Source: Anatilimnocola floriformis (GTDB lineage: Bacteria; Planctomycetota; Planctomycetia; Pirellulales; Pirellulaceae). From it: 64,000 bases of DNA. The stretch is from the NCBI RefSeq assembly GCF_024256385.1, contig NZ_JAMLFW010000001.1, forward strand, positions 5,022,001-5,086,000, given 5' to 3'. Below, in pieces: positions 8,005-16,591 of the stretch. Under the pieces are notes generated by a model. The model was not told where the DNA came from, did not search any database, and worked only from the letters and a program-made list of their open reading frames with translations. The translations under genes were made by a program, and so were the position numbers. The stretch's first letter is position 1. Every line of letters starts with the position of its first letter.

Positions 8005-10815
8005 ATGCCGTTGTTGTCTCAGGACTACTCTTCACGCCCCCCTGCGTTGTCTCCGGCTCACCATGCATTCCTGGCTTGGCTATTGATCACTCTAGGCCTG
8101 TTGCCGCTGGCAGGCTGCGGTGGCTGCTGGAATTCGAATCCGCAGAGCGCGCAGAAAAAGACTCCCGAAGAAGAGCTCGAAGAGCAGGAGAAGAAGAAAA
8201 AGAAGGCCGCCGAAAAACCGAAGCCTGACTTCGAAATGCAGCCGACCATCATCCTTCCCAACGACGTCGGCCAGGATGTCGAGGATGACGGCAATCCCAA
8301 CAAGCCGCCGTCCACGCCGAAGGTCGTGTTTTTCACCAAGCCAGGCCACTGGGTGGCGGGCATGCAGCAAGCCAAGGCGAATAACTTCGACTTTCAGGGC
8401 GAGCTGCGAACTTATCCAATGGATCAGTTCGAGCTGCCGCTCGACGTGGAACACACCGACTTTCGCCTGAGCATTTCTCGCCCCGCATCGCTGCCGAAAG
8501 GTCAGATCAAACGCTTCGAGACGCTGTTCTTTCTGCCGAAGCGCGGTGAAGCGAGTAAGTCGTATTCGCTCCGCACCGAACTGCGGGCCGGCCGAGGTTC
8601 GCGCTTGCCCGAAATGATCAACGTGGCCGGCAATGCGCTGCGCGAGCACGAGTACTACTTTGTCGTCCTCGCCAAGAATCAAGCTTCGTACGTTGATCTG
8701 ACCAAACTCGATTCGCTGCAACTGCAGGGGAGCGATTTGGGTTCCTTCGCAACAACGGGTCAGCAGCCCGCCACGCGGTTTTATCACGCGGTGTTTCCGC
8801 GCGTCGACAAGAGCGTGCCGCTGCCGTCGCATCCGCTGGCTTGGACGATGATCGCTTACATTTTGTGGGATGATCTCGACCCAACGGTGCTCACGAAAGA
8901 ACAGCAGACCGCGCTGCTCGATTGGCTCCACTGGGGCGGGCAGTTGATCATCAGCGGCCCCAATTCGCTCGATCGACTGAAGCAGACATTTCTCGAACCC
9001 TATCTGCCCGCCACCAGCGGCCAGGCCAAGACGATCGGCGCGAACGAGCTCGCCGACCTCAACACGCATTGGTCGCTCAAGGAACGCAAGCCGTTGAAAA
9101 AACCGGCGCACATCACCGTGCTGCAGGACAAACCGCTGGTCGGCGTGGAACTGCAAAAGCAAGGCGATGCCGAATGGATTCCTGATACCGGCGAACTTGC
9201 GATCGAGCGGCGGTTGGGGCAAGGCCGAATCGTGGTCACGGCCTTTTCGCTGTCGGCGATGCCGTATCGCTTTTGGGCCAGTCGCGACAATTTTTTCAAC
9301 AACGCGTTGTTGCGCCGGCCGTCGCGGAACTTCGAACTCCGCAACGAAGAGCTGCACATGCAGTGGGCCGGCTCGATGAAAGAAGCCAAAGACGACGATG
9401 CCCGCTTAGGCACGCGTCTGCGATTTTTTAGTCGCGATATCGGCAGAATGCGCGAGTCGATTGGTGCTCAGCCGGGAACTCCGCCGCCGCCCACGGCAGA
9501 AATCCCGGAGCCAACCAAAGTTGCCCAGCAACACGAACGCAGACCGCCGGCCATGCTGTCGCCATCGCTGACTTCAAGAGACGTGAATGACGAACGCCAC
9601 GCCGGTTATCGCAGTGATCAACTGGCGGGTATTGGCGGCTGGAACGACTTCAGCGGCGCTGCCGATGCAGCTCTCGCGGCCCTCAACGATGCTTCGGGCA
9701 TCAAGATTCCTCGCGCCGATTTTGTGCTCAAGGTGCTGGTAGTTTACTTGCTGGTGCTGGTCCCGTTGAATTGGCTGGTCTTCTGGCTGATCGGCCGCGT
9801 GGAATATGCCTGGGCCGCCGCGCCGGTGATCGCCATTGTCGGGGCACTTGCGGTCGTTCGTCTCGCGCAGCTCGACATCGGCTTTGCTCGCAGCCGTTCG
9901 GAAATTGCGGTGCTCGAATCGCATGCCAACTATCCGCGAGCGCATGTCACGCGGTTCACTGCGCTCTACACGTCGCTGTCGACCAGCTACGACTTGCGAT
10001 TCGAAGATCCCGATGCTCTCGCGCTACCCTTTGCGCTCAGCAGCACGCACGCTCGGCGAGAAACTCGCCCTGCCGCAGACGTAGTCCTGACACAAGATCA
10101 AACCATCGAGCTCAGCGATGTGCAGGTGCAGTCGAACTCGACCGGCAAACTGCACACGGAACAAATGATTGATTTGCCGGCCTCGTTTATCATCACCGGC
10201 GATGATCAACGCGGCTGGCAGCTGGAAAACGGCAGCCAATTCACGCTGCGGCAAGCGGGAGTGCTGCGCAAGATCGCGCGCGAGCAACCGGTGGATATAG
10301 AAGAGAAGCGAGTCGTTCCGCGCGACCAGAAGGATGAGCCCGGCGTCGTGGAAGAAAACGGCCTGTTCTATAAAAAGACAACGACGACCGTGACCAAGAT
10401 GGTTGAGAACGTCGAAGCGGCCTACTTTCCTGACATCGAAGCCGGGGCGACGGTGCGGCTCAATTTCTTGCCGACTGCCGACAATCACAGTTGGGTGCCG
10501 CAGTGGGATCGCTCACCGATGATGTCGCCCCTCGCGCCGGTCGAGGATGAAAATCACGTCAGCCTGCACCGCCTGACGCAACACGCCGCGCGACAGCTCG
10601 AGCTCTTCCCCGGTGAGATGCGCCTGATCGCTTGGACCACGGAACCAATCCCCGGCCTGCGAATCACGCCCGCTTCGGCCCAAAGCACCACGTACACGCT
10701 GGTGCTCGTCCACCTGCAACGGCCCCAGCTGCCGAAGCCCGAACAAGACGTCCGCCTGCGGGTGGATGTCATGCAAGATGAAGTGAAACCGGAAACCGAC
10801 ACCGAACCCAATTGA
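8005..10815 (+). CDS. large membrane-anchored lipoprotein preceding an ABC ATPase
   Basis: A 936-residue protein. ATG 8005 has GGAAGG six bases upstream, and the product begins with a signal sequence and lipobox (LPLAGC). A lysine/glutamate-rich stretch (about residues 45-75) follows, then a long extracytoplasmic region with the segment LHWGGQLIISGP, reminiscent of glutamine-amidotransferase-like DUF4350 domains. There are two hydrophobic helices around residues 575-630 (VLVVYLLVLVPLNWLVFW and a second one), then a beta-rich C-terminal domain. The ABC ATPase gene starts 62 bases downstream on the same strand, so this may be the extracytoplasmic/membrane partner, as GldG-type proteins are for gliding ABC systems. 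That link is inference. The frame runs upstream to 7522 but that part is antisense to the 7030-7821 gene. Confidence 0.75.
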   Translation: MPLLSQDYSSRPPALSPAHHAFLAWLLITLGLLPLAGCGGCWNSNPQSAQKKTPEEELEEQEKKKKKAAEKPKPDFEMQPTIILPNDVGQDVEDDGNPNKPPSTPKVVFFTKPGHWVAGMQQAKANNFDFQGELRTYPMDQFELPLDVEHTDFRLSISRPASLPKGQIKRFETLFFLPKRGEASKSYSLRTELRAGRGSRLPEMINVAGNALREHEYYFVVLAKNQASYVDLTKLDSLQLQGSDLGSFATTGQQPATRFYHAVFPRVDKSVPLPSHPLAWTMIAYILWDDLDPTVLTKEQQTALLDWLHWGGQLIISGPNSLDRLKQTFLEPYLPATSGQAKTIGANELADLNTHWSLKERKPLKKPAHITVLQDKPLVGVELQKQGDAEWIPDTGELAIERRLGQGRIVVTAFSLSAMPYRFWASRDNFFNNALLRRPSRNFELRNEELHMQWAGSMKEAKDDDARLGTRLRFFSRDIGRMRESIGAQPGTPPPPTAEIPEPTKVAQQHERRPPAMLSPSLTSRDVNDERHAGYRSDQLAGIGGWNDFSGAADAALAALNDASGIKIPRADFVLKVLVVYLLVLVPLNWLVFWLIGRVEYAWAAAPVIAIVGALAVVRLAQLDIGFARSRSEIAVLESHANYPRAHVTRFTALYTSLSTSYDLRFEDPDALALPFALSSTHARRETRPAADVVLTQDQTIELSDVQVQSNSTGKLHTEQMIDLPASFIITGDDQRGWQLENGSQFTLRQAGVLRKIAREQPVDIEEKRVVPRDQKDEPGVVEENGLFYKKTTTTVTKMVENVEAAYFPDIEAGATVRLNFLPTADNHSWVPQWDRSPMMSPLAPVEDENHVSLHRLTQHAARQLELFPGEMRLIAWTTEPIPGLRITPASAQSTTYTLVLVHLQRPQLPKPEQDVRLRVDVMQDEVKPETDTEPN

Positions 10816-10838
10816 ATGCAGAATGCCGCTTGTGATTT

Positions 10839-10869
10839 CCCTAGTCCCCAGCCCCTAGCCCCCAGTCCC
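10839..10869 (+). repeat. short pyrimidine-rich tandem repeat
   Basis: About two and a half copies of CCCTAGTCCCCAG / CCCCTAGCCCCCAG lie between the lipoprotein gene and the ABC ATPase gene, ending just before the ATPase start. The unit is imperfect. It separates the two genes and leaves no clear Shine-Dalgarno for the ATPase. Confidence 0.6.
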
Positions 10870-10877
10870 TTCTCCCC

Positions 10878-11804
10878 ATGATTGAACTCATCGACTTCGG
10901 CAAAGACTACGGCGAGTTTCGCGCGGTCGAATGCCTGAATCTCAAAATCGAAGCGGGCGAAATGTTCGGCTTCATCGGCCCCAACGGCGCCGGCAAGAGC
11001 ACGTCGATCCGCTTCCTGGCGACGCTGTTGAAAGCAAGCCGAGGCGAGGGAATCGTCAACGGCCACAGCGTGACGCAGGACCCCATGTCCGTGCGGCAGA
11101 GCGTCGGCTACATGCCTGATAACTTCGGCGTGTATGACGGCATGAAGGTGTGGGAGTTTCTCGATTTTTATGCGGTTGCTTATCGCCTGCCGAAGGCCAA
11201 GCGCAAGCAGGTCATCGGCGACGTGCTGGAACTGCTCGACCTTGGCCACAAGCGCGACGATTATGTAAACGGCCTGTCGAAGGGCATGAAACAGCGGCTG
11301 TGCATGGCCAAGACCCTGGTGCACGATCCACCGGTGCTCATTCTCGATGAGCCGACAAGTGGTCTCGATCCACGGGCCCGCGTCGAAGTGAAAGCGCTGT
11401 TCAAAGAACTCCGGAAGATGGGCAAAACGATTCTCATCTCCAGCCACATTTTGTCGGAGCTCGCCGACTGCTGTTCTAGCATCGGCATCATCGAGCGCGG
11501 TCAGTTGCTGATGCACGGGCCGATCGAAGAAGTCTACAAACGAATCCGTGGCAACCGAACCGTCGAAGTTCGCTTTGTGAACAACATGGACGTCGGCATG
11601 TCGGTGATTCGTTCGAGCCCGCACTGCCGCCGCATCGCTGCGGATGTGAACAGCTGCGTCGTGGAACTCGAAACCGACGATCGCGGCGTCGCCGAACTGC
11701 TGCAACAGCTGGTCTACAACAAAGTCGAGCTGCGGAGCTTCGCCGAAAAAGATCCGTCGCTGGAAGACGTCTTTATGATGGTGACGAAGGGGCTGGTGAC
11801 TTAA
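10878..11804 (+). CDS. ABC transporter ATP-binding protein (ABC-2/CcmA type)
   Basis: A 308-residue cytoplasmic ATPase. Walker A is GPNGAGKS, the Q-loop region is GYMPDNFGVYDGM, the signature is LSKGMKQRL, and Walker B plus D-loop is LILDEPTSGLDP, with the switch His in SSHILSEL. The C-terminal ~90 residues resemble the accessory domain of ABC-2 exporters of the CcmA/NatA group. The partner permease is not adjacent: upstream is a lipoprotein with two central helices and downstream is an unknown soluble protein. The permease may be elsewhere or the upstream protein may take part. Substrate unknown. Confidence 0.95.
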   Translation: MIELIDFGKDYGEFRAVECLNLKIEAGEMFGFIGPNGAGKSTSIRFLATLLKASRGEGIVNGHSVTQDPMSVRQSVGYMPDNFGVYDGMKVWEFLDFYAVAYRLPKAKRKQVIGDVLELLDLGHKRDDYVNGLSKGMKQRLCMAKTLVHDPPVLILDEPTSGLDPRARVEVKALFKELRKMGKTILISSHILSELADCCSSIGIIERGQLLMHGPIEEVYKRIRGNRTVEVRFVNNMDVGMSVIRSSPHCRRIAADVNSCVVELETDDRGVAELLQQLVYNKVELRSFAEKDPSLEDVFMMVTKGLVT

Positions 11805-11812
11805 AAGGTCTC

Positions 11813-12364
11813 ATGATTCCTGAACGTCTGCAACGGCGACCAGTCAGCAAAGCCCTGTTGAAGGAGATGTCGGCGCTTTGCACCGACATCGAGCGTGAGT
11901 TGGAAAGTCGCGGCGATGCCCAGCCTCTCATCGACCGTTGGCATGAGCATGCAGATCGACGCTACGAGCCTGACGAGTTTCGGACTTACTGGAAGGCGAT
12001 TTCCAAAGGGACCTTTGTGCGCGAGGCGCTCAATCCTCCCGCAGCGTTCGATCCCCAGGTAACTTTTGCCGAGGCACTGGCAGTGCTCGATGCGGTGCGC
12101 CGCGTGGAAACGTCCCAATCAGCTCAAACGTATTATCTTCACTGGTTAGAAAAGCAGTTTCCTGATTGCAGGATTAGCGACCTGATCTACTGGCCTGACG
12201 AATGGTTCGGCGATGCCTCGCTATTTCGTAATCCCGATGGATCGTTCAAGTCCGACGTGAGCTTGTCGGGCGAGGAAATGTTGAGTTACGCGATGGCAAA
12301 GTCTGGCCGGCGACTTCAAGGCGCGCCTGAAGTTTCGCTTCCCTTTCCCCTGCCAAATTCCTAA
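11813..12364 (+). CDS. hypothetical protein downstream of ABC ATPase
   Basis: A 183-residue protein starting at ATG 11813, nine bases after the ATPase gene, probably in the same transcript. It is helical and charged in its first 100 residues (KALLKEMSALCTDIERELES), has aromatic segments (YYLHWLEKQFPD, YWPDEWFGD), no signal peptide and no membrane helix. I do not recognise a family. Two tryptophan/aromatic patches could form a hydrophobic core or a binding site, but no catalytic residues stand out. Confidence 0.65.
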   Translation: MIPERLQRRPVSKALLKEMSALCTDIERELESRGDAQPLIDRWHEHADRRYEPDEFRTYWKAISKGTFVREALNPPAAFDPQVTFAEALAVLDAVRRVETSQSAQTYYLHWLEKQFPDCRISDLIYWPDEWFGDASLFRNPDGSFKSDVSLSGEEMLSYAMAKSGRRLQGAPEVSLPFPLPNS

Positions 12365-12518
12365 GGTCGCTTGTTCATTTGCAAGCCAGTTAGCGCGCCG
12401 TCGCACCACCGAACGGCGAATATTTCTCTCTAAGTCCCGGAAATGCGGGTAGTTCGGGCTTCGGACCAGAACTTGCTCTCCAGCCAGCGATCCTCTTTTG
12501 CTGTGGAGCGCTATTCCT

Positions 12519-14090
12519 ATGTCCCCGACCGACATCAAGCCCATTCCTGTCTGGCAGCGAGTCAAACGGCCTCGCTTCGAGCGAATCAGCGGCCACGGCG
12601 AGTTCGACGTCGTCGTCATTGGCGGCGGCATCACCGGCGTGACCACCGCTTATCTGCTGAAGAAGGCTGGTAAGCGAGTCTGCCTGCTGGAGCGAAATCG
12701 CATCGGCTTTGTCGACACCGGGCTGACGACCGCCCACCTGACGATGGTCACCGATCAGCGATTGCCGGAGCTGGTCAGCAAGTTCGGCGAAGAAGCCGCT
12801 GCGCTCGCCTGGCAGGCCGGCGCGCAGGCGATCAACATTATCGAAGCGAATGTGAATGAGCTGGAAATTGATTGCCAGTTTCATCGCGTGCCGGGTTACT
12901 TGCACGAATCGATTTCGGGCCAGCGCGATGAAAGCAAATATCTCGAAGGGGACGCGGAGGTCGCTCGCAAGCTCGGATTCGAAGCCGAGTTTATGGAGCA
13001 CGTGCCGTATTTCAATCGGCCGGGTGTGATGTTTCCGTCGCAGGCCAAGTTTCATCCACTGAAGTATCTGATGGCCGTTGCCGCCGCGGTCGAAGGGGGC
13101 GGTTGTCGTGTCTTCGAGCATGCGGAAGTGACCGAAGTGCAGGATGATCCGCAGCGCGTGTTGGTCGGCGAGCACGAGATCAAAGCCAACCGCATCGTCA
13201 TCGCCACGCACGTGCCGCTGACGGGCAAGACCGGCCTCGTCAACGCCACGCTGTTCCAATCCAAGATCTATCCCTACTCGTCGTACGTCATCGGCGCGAA
13301 GTTGCCCAAGCGACTGGTGCCCGATGCTTCGTTCTGGGATACGACGGATCCGTACTACTATCTGCGCGTCGATCCCGGCAGTCGCAACGACTACGCGATC
13401 TTCGGTGGCAAAGATCACAAAACCGGGCAAGTCGACGATACGCAGCAGTGCTTCGATCAACTGCGCGAAACGTTGATGAACATCTTGCCGCAGGCCAAGC
13501 CCGATCGGCAATGGTCGGGCCAAGTGATCGAAACCAACGACGGTCTGCCCTACATCGGCGAAACGGCGCCGGGCCAATTTGCCGCGACCGGCTTTGGTGG
13601 CAACGGCATGACCTTCGGCACGATCGCCGCCACCATGGCCCGCGACTATGTGCTCGATCGGAAAAATCCCTGGCAGGAACTCTTCTCGGTTGATCGAAAG
13701 AAGTTGATCGCCGGCGGCTGGGATTATGTCTCGGAGAACGTCGACTATCCGTATTACTTCGTAAAGGATCACCTCGAGCGCCCAGCAGCGATCAGCCCCG
13801 AGTCATTGCTCCCCGGCGAGGGCAAAGTCATTGGCATCGGCGGCGAACGCGTGGCCTGCTCGCGCGGCGACGACGGCGAACTCAATGCCGTTTCGGCGAT
13901 CTGCCCGCACATGGGTTGCGTCGTACACTGGAACAACGGCGAGAAAACCTGGGACTGCCCTTGTCACGGTTCGCGGTTCCAAGCGAGCGGCGAAGTGATC
14001 GGCGGCCCAGCAGAATCGCCGCTGGAAAAGGTTTCGCTCGATACAGGTAAGATCATCAAAGAAGAGGAAGAGCACTCGCACTCATCGTGA
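12519..14090 (+). CDS. FAD-dependent oxidoreductase with C-terminal Rieske [2Fe-2S] domain
   Basis: A 523-residue two-domain protein. Residues ~25-410 are a D-amino-acid oxidase-like (DAO) flavoprotein: the dinucleotide motif VVVIGGGITGVTTAYLL near the N-terminus, an E binding the ribose (VCLLERN), and the C-terminal FAD motif GGNGMTFGT. Residues ~430-515 are a Rieske domain with CPHMGC and CPCHGSRF supplying the two Cys and two His ligands. Such fusions occur in many bacteria as putative dehydrogenases with an internal electron acceptor; the substrate is unknown. ATG 12519 (MSPTDIKP) is preferred, with GGAG ten bases upstream; the frame opens seven codons earlier. It is a single gene between an unknown gene and a repeat-rich gap. 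Confidence 0.92.
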   Translation: MSPTDIKPIPVWQRVKRPRFERISGHGEFDVVVIGGGITGVTTAYLLKKAGKRVCLLERNRIGFVDTGLTTAHLTMVTDQRLPELVSKFGEEAAALAWQAGAQAINIIEANVNELEIDCQFHRVPGYLHESISGQRDESKYLEGDAEVARKLGFEAEFMEHVPYFNRPGVMFPSQAKFHPLKYLMAVAAAVEGGGCRVFEHAEVTEVQDDPQRVLVGEHEIKANRIVIATHVPLTGKTGLVNATLFQSKIYPYSSYVIGAKLPKRLVPDASFWDTTDPYYYLRVDPGSRNDYAIFGGKDHKTGQVDDTQQCFDQLRETLMNILPQAKPDRQWSGQVIETNDGLPYIGETAPGQFAATGFGGNGMTFGTIAATMARDYVLDRKNPWQELFSVDRKKLIAGGWDYVSENVDYPYYFVKDHLERPAAISPESLLPGEGKVIGIGGERVACSRGDDGELNAVSAICPHMGCVVHWNNGEKTWDCPCHGSRFQASGEVIGGPAESPLEKVSLDTGKIIKEEEEHSHSS

Positions 14091-14150
14091 GCTCGTGGTG
14101 ACAGAAGGTGAGGCTCCCAAGACTTCGACATCGCCGATCGCGGCGAGCGA

Positions 14151-14258
14151 CGGGAGGGCGAGGCGGGCGAGGCTCCTGCCGAGCCGCCGAGGTGGATTGC
14201 GAAGGCCGCCAGCGACTGCTTTCGACCGGCGCGGCTCGGCAGGAGCCTCGCCCTCCCG
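14151..14258. repeat. 108-bp inverted repeat (GGGAGGGCGAGGC family)
   Basis: The right arm 14232-14258 (CGGCTCGGCAGGAGCCTCGC and beyond) is the reverse complement of the left arm 14151-14186, apart from a 9-base internal duplication (GCGGGCGAG) in the left arm. The loop is about 45 bases. A partial, diverged copy of the right arm is at 14609-14630. No ORF of its own. This looks like a small non-autonomous palindromic element. Confidence 0.75.
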
Positions 14259-14907
14259 AAATTCGGCGCAGCGTGAGCGGGTTACATGGCGGATCTACGC
14301 CGGACCCAAGTTGTCCGCGCTGGTGTGTCTTTATTTGGCTGGATGGTAGGTCCACGTTTACGCCTGTTGCGACTTGGATGTGATACGAGCAGGCGTTATC
14401 TGGACCTGTTCAAACTCAGTTGCGACCGCTCCTTTTGATGGTGATAAAGTGTGATATTGGAGACCTGATATTGCAGCCAATTTTTGTTCTTAAGTCTGAT
14501 TTGGCAATGACTTGTGGATGAAATGATCTTTTGCATCACCTGTTATATTCTGGGGGTATGGAAGGGGGGTGTTCAAGTTGCTCCAAAATAGCTGGCCACT
14601 GCACTGCGCGGCTCCGCCAGGAGCCTCGCCAATGTGTAACCGTTCGCGCTGGCAATCCATGCATCGTGAGCGCTCGGCCAGCATCCTGTCCTGCTCCCCT
14701 CGCCCCGCTTCGGGGAGAGGGGAGAGAGAAAAGGCCGCTGACAGCGGCACTGGCGTGAATGGTTGGCAAGCATCTTGACCAAAGTTGTCCCTGCGCTCGT
14801 ATCCAATGGTTTGGCAACGAACGCGATGCTTGTTGCTGATTGCGGAGTGCTATGGCACGTAGTACAGTCGCCCGCGTGCTCTTCACTCACCTTACTGCGA
14901 GTCCAAA
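14259..14907. other. gene-free gap of about 650 bp with repeat fragments
   Basis: No convincing gene was found on either strand. The part at 14380-14580 is more AT-rich than its surroundings. The gap carries an AAGTTGTCC motif at 14303-14324 and again at 14774-14795, a diverged copy of the neighbouring inverted repeat at 14609-14630, and a C/G-rich hairpin at 14694-14724. It ends at the SMP-30-like gene. Confidence 0.5.
14694..14724. repeat. GC-rich hairpin CTCCCCTCGCCCCG...
   Basis: CTCCCCTCGCCCCG (14694-14707) pairs with CGGGGAGAGGGGAG (14711-14724) over a 3-base loop with one mismatch. A close relative (CCCTCTCCCCG/CGGGGCGAGGG) is between hisE and hisG at 29140-29164, so this is a dispersed palindrome rather than a gene-specific terminator. 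Confidence 0.65.
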
Positions 14908-15840
14908 ATGCTTCGATCATTAACGCTCTGTCTGCTCGCGTCTTTGGTTTGCGCGAACGTTTCTCGTGCGCAAGAGTCGCTCGTTGCTCCCGGCGAGAAG
15001 GTCACTAAAGTTGCCGGTGATATGAAGTTCACCGAAGGGCCGGCGTGGTTTCCGGCCAAGAAGCTGCTGGTGTTTTCGGACATTCCCAGCAGCAAGCTGA
15101 TGCAATGGAGCGAGAAGGATGGCTTGTCGTTGTTTCGCGAGAGCCAGGCTTCGAACGGCAACATCTTGGATCTCGAAGGCCGGCTGATCACTTGTCAGCA
15201 TGACGGTCGCAACCTGGTCCGCACCGAAACCGACGGCAAAGTCACGGTCCTGGCCGATAAGTGCGACGGCAAGAAGTTCAACTCGCCGAACGACGTCGCC
15301 GTTCGTTCCGATGGCACGCTGTGGTTCACCGATCCAGCCTGGGGCCTGAATGGCGCCGGCGATTATCCGGGGCATTATGTGTTTAAGCTCGATCCGGCTA
15401 CCGGTAAGGTTGAGCCGGTGATCAAGGATCTGGCGATGCCGAACGGGATCAACTTTTCGCCCGATGAGTCGCGTCTGTATGTCGCCGATACCGGCGGCCA
15501 TCAAAAGCATCCCGATCCGTCGTTTCACAAAAAGCCAGCCGTCATTCGCTGCTATGAAGTGAGCAAGACTGGCGAACTCGGCAAGATCCTATTCACGATC
15601 GAACACGGCAGCGACGGCATGTGCCTCGATGTGAAAGGCAATCTCTACACCACGCACGGCGGCATCACGGTGCATGATCCCGAAGGGAAGGTCATCGAGA
15701 AAATCGCGGTTCCCGAAGGGCCAGCCAACTGCGCTTTTGGCGGCGAAGACATGAAGACGCTGTTCATCACGGCGAAGACGTCGCTCTACAGCGTGCGAAT
15801 GGTCAACGCCGGAGCAAAGCCAGTCGGCGCGAAGTGGTAG
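14908..15840 (+). CDS. exported SMP-30/gluconolactonase-like protein
   Basis: A 310-residue protein with a signal peptide (MLRSLTLCLLASLVCANVSRAQ) followed by a six-bladed propeller of the SMP-30/gluconolactonase/LRE family. Members bind a divalent metal and hydrolyse sugar lactones. Family landmarks seen: FTEGPAWF (metal-ligand Glu), NSPNDVAV (ligand Asn and Asp region), LWFTDP, and NGINFSPDE followed by LYVADTGG. Length matches the family. It is monocistronic, preceded by a repeat-rich gap and followed by an inverted repeat. Substrate is not known; many planctomycete genomes hold several copies. Confidence 0.88.
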   Translation: MLRSLTLCLLASLVCANVSRAQESLVAPGEKVTKVAGDMKFTEGPAWFPAKKLLVFSDIPSSKLMQWSEKDGLSLFRESQASNGNILDLEGRLITCQHDGRNLVRTETDGKVTVLADKCDGKKFNSPNDVAVRSDGTLWFTDPAWGLNGAGDYPGHYVFKLDPATGKVEPVIKDLAMPNGINFSPDESRLYVADTGGHQKHPDPSFHKKPAVIRCYEVSKTGELGKILFTIEHGSDGMCLDVKGNLYTTHGGITVHDPEGKVIEKIAVPEGPANCAFGGEDMKTLFITAKTSLYSVRMVNAGAKPVGAKW

Positions 15841-15872
15841 AGGCTTCGCAGCCAAAGCACCGCCAAGAAAAA

Positions 15873-15931
15873 CGCTGGGCTACGATGCGCTGCCTCAGTC
15901 CTGCCCCTGCGGCGCGATCGTAGCCCAAGCG
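15873..15931. repeat. inverted repeat CGCTGGGCTACGAT
   Basis: CGCTGGGCTACGATGCGC (15873-15890) pairs with a right arm ending ATCGTAGCCCAAGCG (15917-15931) around a ~22-base centre. It lies about 30 bases after the SMP-30-like stop. Either a terminator-like structure or a REP-type element. Confidence 0.6.
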
Positions 15932-16053
15932 TCTAGAGAGTATCTATCGGCGTGGTCTCATGAGTCCGGGGGTGGATTTCCCGCAGCTGCGCAAAGCCGC
16001 ACACAGTAATCGCTTGTGGCAAAAATCGTCACCGGGTTAGTTTTGCACAGCCC

Positions 16054-16362
16054 TTATCCGCCGGGCTTCTTCAGCGACAAGCTATGCAGAATCAGCACGC
16101 TGCCTACGGAGACCAGTGCCCAACCCAGCCATTTTGGTGGTTTCATTCGATGGTTGGCGATCGGCCCAGAAGCGGCAACCATGGTGGGTAAACTTCCCGC
16201 GCTCGCCATCTGTGGCTGTCGCCAGGCATTCACCCGCTGGGCGAGGAACTGCGTCGAGCGCTCGTTGAGCACGAAGGTATCGACCGCGCGGAACTGAATT
16301 CCCAGCAGGAGAATCAACACGCCGGCCATAAAGTACTGGTTGCGATTGAATTCCATCATCAT
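16054..16362 (-). CDS. small two-helix membrane protein, unknown
   Basis: A 102-residue protein. Three consecutive ATG codons (16362, 16359, 16356) follow a GAGGAG; the second or third has the better spacing. Helix one is YFMAGVLILLLGIQF near the N-terminus and helix two is WLGWALVSVGSVLILHSL near the C-terminus, with a ~45-residue loop between them and a lysine-rich end (LKKPGG). I do not recognise a family. The start signal and topology argue for a real gene. It is divergent from lpxB. Confidence 0.6.
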   Translation of the reverse strand: MMMEFNRNQYFMAGVLILLLGIQFRAVDTFVLNERSTQFLAQRVNAWRQPQMASAGSLPTMVAASGPIANHRMKPPKWLGWALVSVGSVLILHSLSLKKPGG

Positions 16363-16392
16363 GCTCCTCGCCCCCGAACTTTCTCTCTCGTG

Positions 16393-16443
16393 GTGCTAGC
16401 TCGCTGTGCTCTCTGCGAATTATCGAACGGCGGGAGCTAGCAC
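16393..16443. repeat. inverted repeat GTGCTAGCTC/GAGCTAGCAC
   Basis: Ten-base perfect arms at 16393-16402 and 16434-16443 surround a 31-base centre in the region between the small membrane protein gene and lpxB. It could be an operator for either divergent gene or a dispersed palindrome. Confidence 0.5.
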
Positions 16444-16591
16444 TTTGATCGGCCTCCTCAAGTTTCCGCTTGCTCTTGCCGGGCGAACCTTGCGGCATTG
16501 AACTTTGCCGATCCTGCCGTTCGTCCTAAACTGCAGGGGTCATCCGAAGGGGTCCGCGGAGCGGACTAACGTTCAAGGAAGAACCTCAGCC

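Noticed and set aside
8092-9357. 421-codon open frame on the minus strand
   Set aside because: Antisense to the lipoprotein gene preceding the ABC ATPase; Arg/His-rich product with no motif.
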